From the NCBI GenBank assembly GCA_025766275.1, contig JAFKAC010000079.1, positions 124,001 to 188,000 on the forward strand: DNA of 64,000 nt. Reading direction: 5' to 3'. Shown in pieces: positions 22,351 to 35,400 of this stretch. Made by a program: the position numbers and the translations under genes. Within the stretch, counting starts at the first letter, position 1, and each line of letters opens with the position of its first letter. The DNA is from Lactarius indigo. Its lineage: Eukaryota; Basidiomycota; Agaricomycetes; Russulales; Russulaceae. Below the pieces are notes generated by a model that saw nothing but the letters and a program-made list of their open reading frames with translations, ran no database searches and was not told where the DNA came from.

Positions 22351-25300
22351 CTACGTCTTATTCTCTACACCATGCCCCAACAACTCAGCGACCTCATAGT
22401 GCTCTTGACTCAGGGCAATCTGATGCGCAGTATTGCCCTCATCGTCCTCAGCCTCAACATCCGCCCCATGTTCGACTAACGTGCGTGCAACCTCCAACTT
22501 ACCCCAGTACGATGCTTGATGTAATGGCGTCGATTGGTCCTTCCCACGCGCCTCGAAATCTGCGCCGTTATCCAGCAATAATCGTGCAATGTCGACATGT
22601 CCGCCTTCTGACACCACATGTAAGGGGGTTTGCTCGACGTCGTTCCGTGCGTTGATATCAGCACCGTGCTTGAGAAGCGTCCGAACAACTTCAAAATGTC
22701 CGTGAAGAGTTGCCCGGTGGAGTGGGGTCCAACGGTCGTCCTCCCTAGCGTTTACGTCGGCGCCGTGTTCGAGTAGCGACCGCACGATTTCGAGATATCC
22801 CCGTACCGATGCCATATGTAGAGGTGTTCGCTCCCACTGGCCCTGGGCATTTACATCTGCGCCGCGTTTTAGCAGTGTTTGCACAACTTCGAGGTGATTG
22901 TTACTTGATGCCACGTGCAGCGCCGTCCCGCGAATGCCGCCACTACCGTTCACGTGTTCTGGATGTTTGCCGAGGAGCTTCTCTACCAAGTCACGGGACC
23001 CGCAGAGGGCCGCATAATACACAGGAGCCGCTTCCGGACGCGTCCCACCATCGGCTTGATCATAACTGCCATCCATGTCGTAGATTTGGATCCAGCGCGA
23101 AAAGTGGGGCTTGTCCATGTCAAATAGATCTTCCGTCGCATCTTTTATGCGCAACGACACTTTCTCAGATAGGGCATGGTCGACCCAGTGTTGAGCAGCA
23201 TACTCCACCAGTGGAAACCGACGTACGGAGGATTCCCGACTGCCACCGTCCAGACTTAGCAAAACCCCAAGGCAGGCTTGCGCGAGTATCGTATGCGCCT
23301 GCGCGAGCACGATGTGATGGAATGAAGTGTCCCCGATGGCTACGGCGAGTCGATCCGACGTCAGGAATTCTTTAACCGAGAAATGCGAAAACTGCACCAC
23401 ACGCGAATCCCTGTCGTGAACTACGGTGATCAAACTGGAGCACGTCGACAGTACTGCTTGCTCTTGATCTTCCCGCCGCCAATTCGCATTCAGCTTTGGA
23501 ATTCCTTCAGACGCCTCATCGAAGTCGAATGCAAGTACTTCCGCAAGCTCCTCCAGGCGAAGAGGCCGAACTGCCACTGTCAGGCATTGCAACAGGCGAT
23601 GTGCATGATCTCGGGTTGCCCTGCCGATATTCTTCAGTATCTGCTCGTATGTTTCGTCAAGAGACTCCGGGAGCTCCTGAAGAATTCGTCGCAGACTTGG
23701 CGGGAAACACTGCCGTACTGTCTCCAGTTGGCAGAAGACCCACCGGAACCTGCAATAATATCAGCGGGAACGACGGGCCGATGGCGATCCACCACTCACA
23801 TCCCATCGGCTTTGTCCGAGAGCGTCTCTATCACTAATTTCTGATCTTCGTCTCGCCATTTGCTCATCCGCGCATCCGAGTGCACGACGGAGGTCACATA
23901 CTCGACGATGTCCTTCTTTTGACCAGTTTCATCGTGAAGCGATACTCGAAGAGACGTCAAGGGCTCGAGAGTATTTCGAATGTCGATTTCGGGGCGACTT
24001 GTGACACATATATGAAGATGTAGGAGGGAAAGCTCGACAAGATCCTTCACGAGATCTAGCACTAACTCCCTAGGGGATGGCACTCCAAAGGTGTTGGGAC
24101 ATTCGTCGAGCGCGTCCATAATAATGTAGATTGGGCAGCCATTGGAGAATATGAGCATCTCCTTGAGGCATTGTATTAACACGTCGTCAGTGGGCTTGTG
24201 TGCGCCGTTGTCGTGGGTCAAGTATGCGCGGTAGAGTATATCGCAGCAAGGGTCGGAGCGAGCAGAAAGCTGGGAAAGAAGAGAGAGGAGCAAGTTTCGG
24301 CGATTTTGTTTATCGGTATCCCTGAAGTCGAAGTAATAGTATGCCATGGAGGCCAGTCCAGCGTCGCGCAAAGTCATGATATCTCGGATGACCGCAGAGC
24401 TAGCAGATAAATTAGGTTCTGAAACAAATAGACACGAGAAACAGCGCACCAGAGCACGCTCTTCCCGGAGCCAGCTATACAGACAAGTCGCATTAGAGAG
24501 CGGAATAGGGAAGGTTAGATGACGTACGTTTGCCATGGACCCACAGCAGGGAACCGGCAGACTTCCACTCTGCGAGAAGACTACCTCGAAAGAACCACAT
24601 CGCTGTTCCTTGATGCTGGGCGCCGCACAGGATAATGTGGTTTGTGGATGGATCTGGAGATGAGAGCCACTTCCGAAGGTCCTGTCGCCACTGATTCCCT
24701 GTAATAATATTTAAGCACCGACGAGTACCCGGGGTTGGAGTAACAGGACAACAAACTCTTCACTTCGTCAACGTCGTTCAAAATAAGTTGCATAATTGCT
24801 GCCGCTTCTCTTGCCGTTTGTTGCAAGATTACTTTTGTTTCTTTTCCGCCTGGCCAAATAGATGTTCACGAAGGAATTAGCAGGAAAATATAATGTATCC
24901 CACACCATCGAGAACCAATTTGACCGTATTGCTGACATCCTTCACTTTGTCATCGACGCTATGAGTAATCTTAAGGAGTTGCGCAGTTGCCATCCGAACT
25001 TCCTCCTGCGTCAATTTATCCAATCTCCGAAGAGCGTCTTCAATATCCGTCTTTCCCATCAGCTTCTTCAGATATTTTTCTAATCATGCATCAATGGTGT
25101 CGATACAGAGTCAGGGTGTGGGAGGCTCACTTGTTCGTCCCTGCTTTATCTCCTTTGTCACAATACCGAAGATATTGAGCACTTCCACCATGATCTTCAT
25201 GATGATGTCCGTCATCGCCGTCGTTGCTCGAACCGAGGTATACGTCTCCAGTCGTTTGAAAAAATTCTCGATTCGTTCAAAGATGTCGATCAGAGCATCT

Positions 25301-25785
25301 TGGGCCGTACTAACGTCCTTAGCAGCCTGGCGAGCGTGGGTGTCAACCCCGCTTGCAATAAGACGTCGAGAAAGATACTAACCTGGAGGAGGACACCAGC
25401 ACCTGCAAAGATCACTTTCGCCGGTGAGAAAACCTGCATCGGAGCTATTGAACCGTAATACCAAAATCCATATCACCTAGATCCTTACCAGACTAACTCC
25501 TTCGCCAAGGGTAGCCGAAAATGCGAGAAGGACGTTAACCGTTGGGCTGAGCCATTTTGTCAACCTCTCGTCGCTTTCTCGAACTCGATCTAGGTCGTCG
25601 ACTTGGCCTTGAAGCACGGCAAGGATCGAACCAAGGGAGTCGCAGTTCTGGAGCTGAGATGCGAGGGGATGAGCAAGGAGGTCCCTCTTTGTTTTCTTCT
25701 TGTATGCTTTCAAGGCGGTGTCGAAGATTAATTGAAAGTTAGAAGAGGTCGACGGGGTCGCGTTCACGGGGAATGTCGGAGACAT
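22351..25785 (-). CDS. NLR-B: Goodbye-like/NACHT/ankyrin STAND protein
   Basis: Exons (minus): 25785-25489, 25433-25383, 25326-25131, 25079-24906, 24849-24757, 24698-24528, 24474-24450, 24399-23800 and 23749-22351 sum to 3006 nt (1001 aa), in phase. The linker after EVRMATAQLLK has two heptads (VDDKVKD, VSNTVKL). Walker A GKPGSGKS is at about 326-333, with Walker B MDALDE and VTSRPEIDIR following. The post-NACHT region contains VVQFSHFSVKEFLTSDRLA and the C-terminus has seven ankyrin units, the best matching TPLHxAS and LLxxGADVNA. It shares distinctive residues with NLR-D (LDGGSRESSVRRFPL), consistent with the two being arms of one inverted duplication. A 16-bp palindrome lies 10 nt before its start codon. 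Confidence 0.88.
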
Positions 25786-25794
25786 AGTGGTGGC

Positions 25795-25810
25795 CAGTGA
25801 CTAGTCACTG
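25795..25810 (-). promoter_or_regulatory. 16-bp palindrome before NLR-B
   Basis: The perfect palindrome CAGTGACTAGTCACTG ends 10 nt upstream of the NLR-B ATG. The identical palindrome lies at the same distance before NLR-D. It could bind a dimeric regulator or act in the 5' UTR; NLR-A and NLR-C lack it. Confidence 0.5.
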
Positions 25811-27479
25811 CCAAGAGAAAGGTCCAGCTCGGAGAGAAGGGGACGGAGAGGAAAGAAGACATCGAGCCAAGTATCGCGACTCAATGAGACACAGGCACAC
25901 ACTTGCACGTGACGGACAAATAAGAAGACCAACAGAGGGTTCTGTACGATAGACCATGACGCCAATCAAAATAATTCAGGAAGACTCAGAACACGCCAAG
26001 TTCGACTGCGATACACGCTTTGACGAGCCAGTCCATGCAGACCTTATATCTGGTCTTCCCGCACGAAATCGATTGTGGATAGTGGTCCAACCTGTGATCT
26101 GCAATTCGACCATCGAAGACTACCGTGACTATCGTAGCTAGTAGGACATGTTGGCGGCGCGTCACCAACATCGTGATGTGCAACATTTCCACACCTGAAT
26201 GTCTCCCTCGTCGTTAGAGGCACTGCAGCACACCGGGGCTGTCCGGTAAGATTCGTGGCACGGTGAATGTTGCAGGGCCCGCGGCCTTTTACCGTGACAA
26301 TACGGACACCTACCGTCGGCCCCATCCCATCTTGGTCTCCTCTCATCCCGGTGAACCTTTGCCGCGGCACTTCTCCCTCCTCATTCTGCCAGTGCGATTT
26401 GTGCCAACGAACCAAGGGCTGGAGCACATTCCTTAAGTCTCTCTTCTTCGAGCTCGGGCCACCTGCCAACGTGGCAGGAGATCCTTCGAGGACACCTAGA
26501 AAATAGAATCACAACTCATGCGAGGTGGGGGTTTTCAATTCCCCAGAAGAATATTGGTACCGTGAACGTTTCTTTGATGAACGTTGTCAGAAACGGAGCT
26601 TCACAGGAACAGGCGCGCCCCACCGCGTCCACATGACGTCGCCAAGCGCGCGACCGTACGGCTCAAATTACTTGGTTTGTCTCCCTGTTTCCGTGTGTGG
26701 GTTCCATTAGGATCGGAATATGAAAGGAACTGAGATGGCGCGTAAGCCCGAAGGCTGTGCTTCCTCAATCACCCTGGTTATCTGTCAGAATACATACCGT
26801 GAAGTCGCGCTATTCTCCACGAATAGATAAGTTGGAATGATTAACGCCGGTTCAAGATTGATGGGAGTTTCACGAACCCGCGCGGTGTGTGGAAATCAAA
26901 GGCACTCCATCTGGCGGAACCTTGCTTGTCGCACCTTTTCCAGGCCAAAGTCTCGCGCGCTCTAGTTCAGTCACGTAAATCTCCATAGGGTCACGCTGGT
27001 TTCCCCTCGTCAGAGGGCGGACGCCCCAGAAACTCGCTAGGATTCCTCGTATCACACCCGTGCAAAAGTTAGATGCACGCCAGGAAAACCGGTGCAGATG
27101 AAGAGCAAGAAAAACATTAATATGTCGCATAAGAGGCGTATCGTTAGCTGGCCCATCGCGCTAGAGCTCCTCTCCTCTCCGGTTTATACTTCGCCGATAT
27201 CGCGCTATCGAAACAGAAGAATTGTTGGATCAGGACTCGATGAGATTATCGACCGTGACGCCACACTCACCTGCTGAAATCTAAAGCGTCTTTGCGCGAC
27301 AATCGTTCACTTCCCTGTTCCGACTGCTTTAGCCCGGTCTAATATAGATTATTCATATTTCCAGTCGTTTTGAGTGCATATGCTAGTGTTGCAGTAGTAT
27401 ACTTTCGTTTTTGTTTTATAGTTTATAAACCCTCGCCCGCTCGTACCTGGCACCTCAGGCCTCAGATCTCAGACGTTGC
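25811..27479. other. duplicated intergenic block, no gene recognised
   Basis: Lies between the NLR-B 5' end and the seven-TM gene. Its counterpart is 47127-49075 in reverse complement. ORFs over 26044-26506 occur on both strands in both copies but are broken differently, so they are probably not coding. Confidence 0.45.
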
Positions 27480-29054
27480 TCATACACGCGCGTTTCCTGA
27501 GACCATCTCCTCGTTTATTCCGTCTCGCGTGTGTTCCGAGCTTCCCGACTCCCGAGAACTTCCCATAACCAACATCACCGGCTTCATGGCGTCGAGATGT
27601 ATCTCTGTCGTCTGTTTTATGTCCACGACCGTAGAGTCGGTATGTGCTGATCCAGACTCTGGGTCTCGCCGGACGTTTTGCGGCGGCGGCGAGCTGTAGT
27701 ATGGGTTATTGATGGACCCTTTCGCGGGAGTGAAAGAAGTCGTCCCCGAGCTTTTCAGCCCGGCGCGCACGACGATTAACGTCGGAGCCAGAGCCTATAC
27801 CAAGACCTCTCTTGAGGAAACGAAGGAAAGAAAGGAGAGAGACACGCACGCTGATCTGGCCGAGCGCCGCGGCGAATATTGCACCGGTGTTCGTCGACGA
27901 AAATCCGAGTAAGAATATGGTTGTGGTGCTGTAGAGCGCGCCGGACTCGACGAGGATCCAGAAGATGGAGAGATGCGACGCTCCGAGGCCCATGGACCTC
28001 CACTGAATGGGCTTCCAGAACCGGTAGCCAATTAGCAGCGTCGCCCCGACCTGCGTAGCTATCGAGAAGGCCCACGTCGCGTACAGCCAGTTTTGGAGGC
28101 GCGACAGGAAGACAGTTTCTGTGGGATTGAGGTTCGCGAGGTTGGCAAGGGCAACGTAGCCCGTGACTAGACGGCGCCGATCCGATCGTGAGCTCATCTA
28201 TGACCACCTAAGGGGGGTGGCAGGCTGACCTCCGGAGGCAATACATAAAACGATCTGAGGAATCAGAACAAAAAATTCAGCATACACGCGCAATGGCTGA
28301 CCCGCCAGAGGATCGTACGTACGAATGGGACAGAGAGCCAAAAATTGCGGTTCCATAATATCCACAAGCGCCAGATCTGCATATGCATTGAGTTGGCCAC
28401 ATGCAACGGGGATGGTGAGGAGGTGAGGAGACATACCAAGATGGCATCCCCGATGAGACTCTGGTGACGATTGGGCAGTTTGTCAGCCTGCTTATGGTGT
28501 AAGAATTTGACTTGTCAAAAACGCACATTCGTTATGTAGAAGAACTCTTGAGCCACATGTTCCGGCGTCGACTGATTGAGTAGATAGATTGAAGGCCCGT
28601 CGAGAGTCCCTGCTGCCCCGATGAACGCCCGAATTAACTGGACGAGGAGGGTGATGACATGTCCCGTAGCAAGGGCAAATTGAACCGAAGCCACAATCAA
28701 CATCACCCTACGCTTCGTGAGACACGGCAACCCTGCGAATACCAGAGAGAACCGACTCACAAATTTATACCTTTCAACCCCTTCGTGTACAGTACGTTAG
28801 TGCATAATATGTACACGCAAATGCTGCAAGTTCCGTGACGCGGATGTCAACGAACAGAACAAAGAAGAAACAATGAAATAGAGCGCACTTGATCCCTGCT
28901 CATTATGGCCAGCCAGTGGTGAATCGGATGAGGACCCTGTCCATAGCGAGAGCAGCGAGACGTAGTACATACCGTACAATGGACCTACAATCCACGAAGA
29001 AACGAGCGAGGCCATGTTCCATGATAGATCGCCTGGGAATGCTTTGGGGGGCAT
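27480..29054 (-). CDS. fungal seven-TM membrane protein, copy 1
   Basis: Starts MPPKAFPGDLSW at 29054 on the minus strand and ends at 27480. The pieces follow the exon pattern worked out in full for the paralog at 45550-47126. Recognisable blocks include VMLIVASVQFALATGHVI, STPEHVAQEF, SLIGDAIL, WRLWI and SIFWILVESGALYS with LGQIS, then a Ser/Pro-rich cytosolic tail with NNPYYSSPPPQNVRRD. The ESGALYS-containing seven-helix family is abundant in Agaricomycetes and has no established function. An 8-10 residue gap separates it from copy 2 in the tail. It lies in the left duplication arm, divergent in position from its twin but in the same relation to an NLR and a BTB remnant. Confidence 0.75.
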
Positions 29055-29859
29055 CTCGGCAGGAGAAGTTGAGGGGCGTTCAAAAGGTGGGACATGCATT
29101 GAACCTCCCCGTTATTTATCCTTCTCGAACCTGTAGGTACGTGGAGCTTATCGAAAGCCAAGTCATACGTGCGCGCCACAGTGCTGTATAGGGCAAACAT
29201 CCAAGTCTTCTCAGCGCGCCAACTCAAAACGCGAGTGGGGATCATGATGCCATGCAAAGGGTGAGCGCCGAAACCCTGTTTTTTTGAGTAGTGAAGAAAA
29301 GGTGTAGAGATATGGTGCAGCAGATAGTCAAATATATGAAGGACGCGAGTGAGCGGGAGTTCCGGAGTACTGTAGAGCGTATGCTTCGATATTATCCATA
29401 GATAATCCTTTAACTACGGTAATTAACAATTACATAATTGTTGGGTCCTGTCCGACCGTGTTCATTCCGCTTGCCATTCCGGGCTGAATATCGCTGAATC
29501 CCTACACAACACTCAGGCTGCCAGGGCGATCAGATATCATAGCTATTGTGATTCGTGCGCGCATCACCTCTGACTGGTCCTGAGATTGTGACAAGTACAG
29601 TACAGTAACAGTTCATCAGATGTGTATCAGAGTCTTGATCAGAGTCCGTTCTAAGGTACGTTCGGCAAAGAATTTGATAGCAAACTCTTGAGCAAACTTG
29701 GCAGTTGGACTGGGGTGTCTGTCCTTGCGTCTGCAAATGCGTCTGTCTCATGGTTTCATTACAAACAACTTGAACTCTTTTTCTTGGCAGCTAGGAGATC
29801 TCCGAGTTGAAACAATGTGCGATTGAGATCTTGGTGCATCCCAACGTCGATATTCAAAT
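29055..29859. other. duplicated intergenic region
   Basis: Between the seven-TM start and the BTB remnant; corresponds in reverse complement to 44768-45549. It is relatively AT-rich near 29390-29440. No gene seen. Confidence 0.4.
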
Positions 29860-30100
29860 ATGCCCAATGCGGATCAATGTCCTGTCATACTTCGGTCATC
29901 TAACTTCGCCGACTCCCGCGTTCATACATCAGCCTTAGTCGCGTCTTCCCCCATTTTTGGCGATTTGTTTTTCCCTCCCCTCGGTCATCGAACAACAGGG
30001 CCATCGACGGGCTTCCCTTGGTGCATATCCCTGCAGACGCAAGTATTCTGAACAGTCTTGTTGTACCCCGTCTCGTCAATTCCGCGACTTGCACTTACAC
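29860..30100 (+). pseudogene. BTB/POZ domain remnant, left copy
   Basis: Plus-strand frames give VILRSSNFADSRVHTSAL followed by ASSPIFGDLFF, the pattern of fungal BTB/POZ domains (substrate adaptors for Cul3 ligases or dimerisation modules), then after a frameshift PADASILNSLV. Only the first half of the domain is present and the frame is broken. It matches 44423-44767 on the opposite strand and marks the inner end of the left arm. Confidence 0.6.
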
Positions 30101-30668
30101 TACCGCATCCATTTGGGCCTGTGTACATGACTATTGCACGGGTTTGCCTTACTCTATTTTAGATGAGCCGAATGACCAGACGAGCCTTCTCCAGATAGTA
30201 TGTCGCTCGACCTTAATGACATCACCTCGGGCAAGTCGCATTTCCCCGCCTGTTCCGTTTCTGCAGTATGCTAGGCGGAAACGGGTATGTGATATCTATA
30301 CGTGAATTCTATGAGAACCCCGAAGTGGAATCACAATACAGAACTACGAAAACTGCCACGTGCTAGAATGGGGAGACAGATGCACACCAATTCAGTTCTC
30401 AATCGTAGTACTGTGAGGAAGCCGTACTTGGAAGATTGTGGTCTACGAGCCTGAGGCGACGCCATGAGCTGCCCACTGCCGATGCCATCGAAAGGCGGAT
30501 TGCACAGGCTACGATGCATGACGCATGGCTCATGACTGGCATGAGTGTCGCCACTAGTGAGGCTGACAGCTACACCATGAATTCCAGACCAAGTCCCGAT
30601 CGTTCGCTATGATATAATGGCGGGCACAACCTGTACACGGATTCCTCATCACATTCATCGGAACCACG
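30101..30668. other. intergenic region, no gene seen
   Basis: Inner boundary of the left arm to the start of the two-TM protein gene. A TATA-like gatataat lies about 55 nt before the ATG at 30669. Confidence 0.4.
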
Positions 30669-31897
30669 ATGCACGCCGCTCCTCAAGTCGCAAGTACCTC
30701 TCACCATTCTCTACTGCCATTGGTCTGATTGCGCTACACTCGCACAGGACATCTCCGCAGCTGAGCAGGCCTCGCTAAACCACTTAACCGTACCCGAGCT
30801 CTCTCCCAATGATTCCAATAGCAATGCTAGCTCCCCGTCGTCTTCGGAACCAGTGACGCCAGTTGATCCGCTGTCCCTCGCAGTACCCCCGGACCCGCTC
30901 GTAGATGGCAAGCATCAGCCTGCTCCGCGGCCCTACAGGCCCATAGCCAAGGCCGCCTCACGAGGCACAGTATGGCGCGCCAGACAAGTCCTTTTCAGCT
31001 TGGGAAAGCGGAAGAGACAACCTAGCGAGGACGCAGAGATATCGGCGGATGTAGGTGTACAGGTGCTTGACAGCGACGACGACGGGGAAGAAGCTCCAGA
31101 AAGCCCTGCGGAGACACCGTCGGCCACCTCCCAGGTAAGCTACCGTTCTCTAAGAACAGCATATGGTTTTGCAAGATATGTCACGTCACAGTCGCTGTTC
31201 AACCTCCCAAACGTCTCAATCGACGGAACGATCCCCACGCAGGTGCGACCCCGTGTACGTGAACCCGCTGATTCAGCAGCGAGCTTCTCACTGACGCACC
31301 GGCACCGTACTGACTCACGCGTCTCAGCTCGCACGCTCGTCTCTCACCCAGCGCAACACGTACGACACGCTCGCCTCGGCACCCACTACCCCAGCCCTCC
31401 GAGCGGGCACCGCCCTGGACGCACGTAAACCGCCACCCGGTGCGCCATGGGCACCGCCCGCGCTCGCCGCAGTGGTGCGCGTCTTGTTCTTCGTGCCGTG
31501 GTGTATTGCCGTCGGCGCGGTAATCGTGCTGTACCCCCGCGCGCTGACGCGCCTCGTGCGCCTGTATGCACTGCCGCCGCCCACACCGCTGCACCGCCTC
31601 GCGTACCACGCACACACTGCCGGCCCGCACGTCTGCATCTTCGCCGCTGCGCTGTGCCTCGTGGCGGCTGCGCTCCCTGGGTGGCTGTTCCGTGCTGCGT
31701 TCCTCGGTGCCGTTGGGGTCCGCGCTGCGGTGGTTGCGCGGGGGTTCAAGAAGCAGATTGAAGAGCGCGGGGACGCAGATGGTCCAAGCGAGGAGTGGCG
31801 CGAGGATGCGCGGTGCGTGTGGAGGGTTCTGCGTGGTGAGGAGGAGAGGGAGATCTTGCGGGCGTGCGCTGGTGGAGGAGCGGTGAAGGAGGAGTGA
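30669..31897 (+). CDS. predicted two-TM membrane protein with disordered N-terminus
   Basis: Exons 30669-30693, 30761-31134, 31192-31254 and 31328-31897 sum to 1032 nt (343 aa), in phase. Residues 1-190 are rich in Ser, Pro and acidic residues and look disordered (NASSPSSSEPVTPVDPLS, LDSDDDGEEAPESP). Two hydrophobic helices follow (VLFFVPWCIAVGAVIVLYP and FAAALCLVAAALPGWLFRAA), then a charged C-terminal tail with a possible coiled coil. Base composition in the last exon is strongly GC-rich. The family is not recognised by name; similar two-helix proteins are common in Agaricomycetes. Consistent phase and codon use make it a real gene. Confidence 0.7.
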
Positions 31898-32412
31898 GCC
31901 TCAAGGTGGAGGCCTCCGTACGCGGAGCAGCACATGTGTTTCTATTTCATTCTTTCTCCTTGATGATAGCGCTTGACGCGGTTGTATCGTTCCTTTCTCG
32001 CCTCTGGCCTTATCGTGTGTTGAATCCGAGTCTGTAGATGCGTAATTGTCGCGTGCGAAGGGTGATACTATAGGTGATAAACAGCAGTAACTGGTTGACG
32101 CAGAAGCAACTCGTTGGGCACCAGCCTGAGGGTGACAACAGTCCCCTCGTCTTTGCGTACTATCTTGCGTACTGTAGTGTGGTTCCCGTCGGCCATTGGC
32201 TCTGGCTCTGTTCCGGGTCTTACTGAGTTGTTTCGTATCACATTAAGCGCCTATCGCAAAGAACCTCTGTTGATATTTTTGTTTGTCTGTCACGAGGCTG
32301 TGTACCTGTGTCTGGTCACGGTCGAAGGGTACTCGGTGCGATATCATCCTTTCCTCTCTATCATCTTCAAGGCTTCTATCCGATTTGAACTATTCTCCCA
32401 ACAGTCACCACC
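31898..32412. other. NLR-C upstream region
   Basis: Non-coding. The 32190-32400 part is recognisably related to the region upstream of NLR-D (48890-49030), for example tcttactga, gcgcctatcg and tttgtctgtcacg, so promoter sequence was duplicated with the genes. Confidence 0.5.
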
Positions 32413-35400
32413 ATGACTCCGACTTTCCCCGTGAACGCGACACCATCGTCGTCTTCGAACTTTCAATCCATATTTAGCACCGCCTTGAAAGCATACGAGA
32501 AGAAAACCAAGAAGGACCTCCTCGCTCACCCCCTCGCATCTCAGCTCCAGACCTGTGACACCCTTAGCTCGATCCTTGCCGTGCTTCGCGACCAAGTGGA
32601 TGACCTAGATCAAGCTCGAAAAAGCGACGAAAGATTGACAAAATGGCTCTACCCTACAGTTAATGTCCTTCTCGCGTTTTCGGCTACCCTTGGCGAAGGC
32701 GTTAGTCTGGTAAGGATCTAGGTGATATAGTTATTGGGACTACAGTTCAATAGCTCCGATGCAGGTTTTCTCACCGGCGAAAGTGATCTTCGCAGGTGCT
32801 GGTGTCCTCCTCCAGGTCTGTATCTTTCTTGGCATATCTCTTCAAGCGACCTTGACACTACACTCGTCAGGCGGCTAAGGATTTTAGTACAGCCCAAGAT
32901 GCGCTGATCGACATCTTTGAACGGATCGAGAATTTTTTCAAACGACTGGAGATGTATACCTCGGTTCAAGTAACCGCGGCGATGACGGACATCATCGTGA
33001 AGATCATGGTAGAAGTGCTCAATATCTTTGCTATTGCGACAAAGGAGATAAAGCAAGGACGAACAAGTGAGCTTCCAAGGCACCTGAGGTGTATTGATTT
33101 CGGCGTTCCGCTGATGTTTGATCAGAAAAATATCTGAAGAAGTTGGTCGGAAAGACGGATATCGAGGACGCTCTCATGAGATTGGACAAATTGACACAAG
33201 AGGAAGTTCGGATGGCAACTGCGCAACTCCTGAAGATCACTCACGGTGTATTCGATGGTGCGCAATGCGTTATGTTTTGCTATCGATTCCTTCGTGAACG
33301 TCTATTTGGCCAGACGGAAAAGAAACAAAATTAATCGTGCAACAGACAGCAAGAGAAGCGACAGCAATTATGCAACTTATGGCAAACAACGTCGACGAAG
33401 CGAAGAGTTCGTAATCCCTTAATCCCAATCCCGGTTACTTAAATCTCCCCCCAGGGAACCAGTGGCGACAGGACCTCCGGAAGTGGTTCTCATCTCCAGA
33501 TCCATCCACAAATCACGTTATCCTGTGCGGGGCTCAGCATCGGGGAACAGCAATGTGGTTCTTCCAAAACAGTCTTCTCGCAGAGTGGAAATCCGCCGGT
33601 TCCCTGCTGTGGGTCCATGGGAAGCGTACGTCATCTAACCCATCCTCGTCCAACTCTCTAATACGACTCGTCTCTATAGCGGGCTCTGGGAAGAGCGTGC
33701 TTTGGTGCGTTGTTTCTCATATGTCTTCGTTTAAGGTAACATAAATTATCTTCTAGCTCTGCGGTCATCCGGGATGTCATGACTTTGCGCGACGCTGGAC
33801 TGGCCTCCATGGCATACTATTACTTCGACTTCAGGGATACTGACAAACAAAATCGCCGAAACTTGCTCCTTTCCCTTCTATCTCAACTTTCTGCTCGCTC
33901 CGATCTTTGCTGCGATATACTCCACCGCGCATATTTGAGCCACGACAACGGCGCACACAAGCCCACTGATGACGTGTTAATACAATGCCTTAAAGAGACG
34001 CTCATGTTCTCCAATGACTGCCCAATCTACATTATCATGGACGCGCTCGACGAATGTCCCGACACCTTCGGAGTGCCATCCCCTAGGGAATTAGTGCTAG
34101 ATTTCGTGAAGGAGCTTGTCGAGCTTTCCCTCCCACATCTTCATATATGTGTCACAAGTCGCCCTGAAATCGACATTCGAAATACTCTCGAGCCCTTGAC
34201 GTCTCTTCGAGTATCGCTTCACGATGAAACTGGTCAAAAGAAGGACATCGTCGAGTATGTGACCTCCGTCGTGCACTCGGATGCGCGGATGAGCAAATGG
34301 CGAGACGAAGATCAGAAATTGGTGATAGAGACGCTCTCGGACAAAGCCGATGGGATGTGAGTGGTGGATCGCCATCGGCCCGTCGCTCCCGCTGATATTA
34401 TTGCAGGTTCCGGTGGGTCTTCTGCCAACTGGAAACTGTACGGCGTTGTTTCCCGCCAAGCCTACGACGTATTCTTCGAGAACTTCCCGAATCTTTAGAC
34501 GAAACATACGAGCGAATATTGAAGAATATCAGCAGGGCAACCCGAGGTCATGCACATCGTCTGTTGCAATGTCTCACGGTGGCAGTTCGGCCTCTCCGCC
34601 TGGAGGAGCTTGCGGAAGTACTTGCATTCGACTTCGATGAGGCGTCTGAAGGAATTCCAAAGCTGAATACGAATTGGCGGCGAGAAGATCAAGAGCAAGC
34701 AGTACTGTCAACGTGCTCCAGTTTGATCACCGTAGTTCACGACGGCTATTCGCGTGTGGTGCAGTTTTCGCACTTCTCTGTAAAAGAATTCCTGACGTCG
34801 GATCGTCTCGCCGTGGCCGTCGGGGAAATATCATTCCATTATATCCCACTCGAGTCCGCCCATACGATACTCGCGCAAGCTTGCCTAGGTGTCCTACTAG
34901 GTTTGGACGATAACAGACGGGAAACCCTCGTGCATCAATTTCCACTCGCGGAGTATTCTGCTGAACATTGGGTCAACCACGCCATGTTTGGTAACGTGTC
35001 ATTACGGATGAAAGATGGGATGGAAGACCTATTTGACGTCGGCAAGCCCCATTTTTCGCGCTGGATCCGGATCTACGACATGGATCGGTCTTGGGGTCCA
35101 TACGACGGTCAGACACATCCGGAAGCGGCTCCTGTGTATTATGCGGCCCTCTGTGGGTTCCGTGACATAGTAGAGAAGCTCATCAGCGAGCATCCGGAGC
35201 ACATAAACGCCAGGGTTGGTCGCGGAACAGCTTTACACGCAGCGTCACTTAATAATCATGTCAAAGTTGTGCAATCACTGCTGAAGCACGGCGCAGACAT
35301 AAATGTCCAGGGCCCGGATGGGGAGACACCTCTCCATATCGCATCAAGTTCAGGGAACCTTGAAACCGCACGCTGGCTACTCGAACACGGCGCAGACGTA

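Larger units (their letters stand above)
21590..30090 (-). repeat. left arm of a large inverted duplication
   Basis: Read in reverse complement, this block has the same order as 44490-53220: BTB remnant, seven-TM gene, non-coding segments, NLR gene and NLR 3' flank. Homology holds in non-coding parts as well, for example around 27050-27280 against 47150-47420 and around 26040-26510 against 48060-48560. The inner limit is near 30085, where similarity stops. Identity looks moderate by eye, so the duplication is not recent or has been diversified. Confidence 0.75.

Noticed and set aside
26044..26506. overlapping ORFs on both strands in the duplicated intergenic block
   Set aside because: The counterpart near 48060-48560 does not preserve the same open frame, so coding is unlikely.
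31324..31935. 203-codon minus-strand ORF
   Set aside because: Antisense to the GC-rich last exon of the two-TM protein; low-complexity Arg/Ala/His composition is typical of such shadows.
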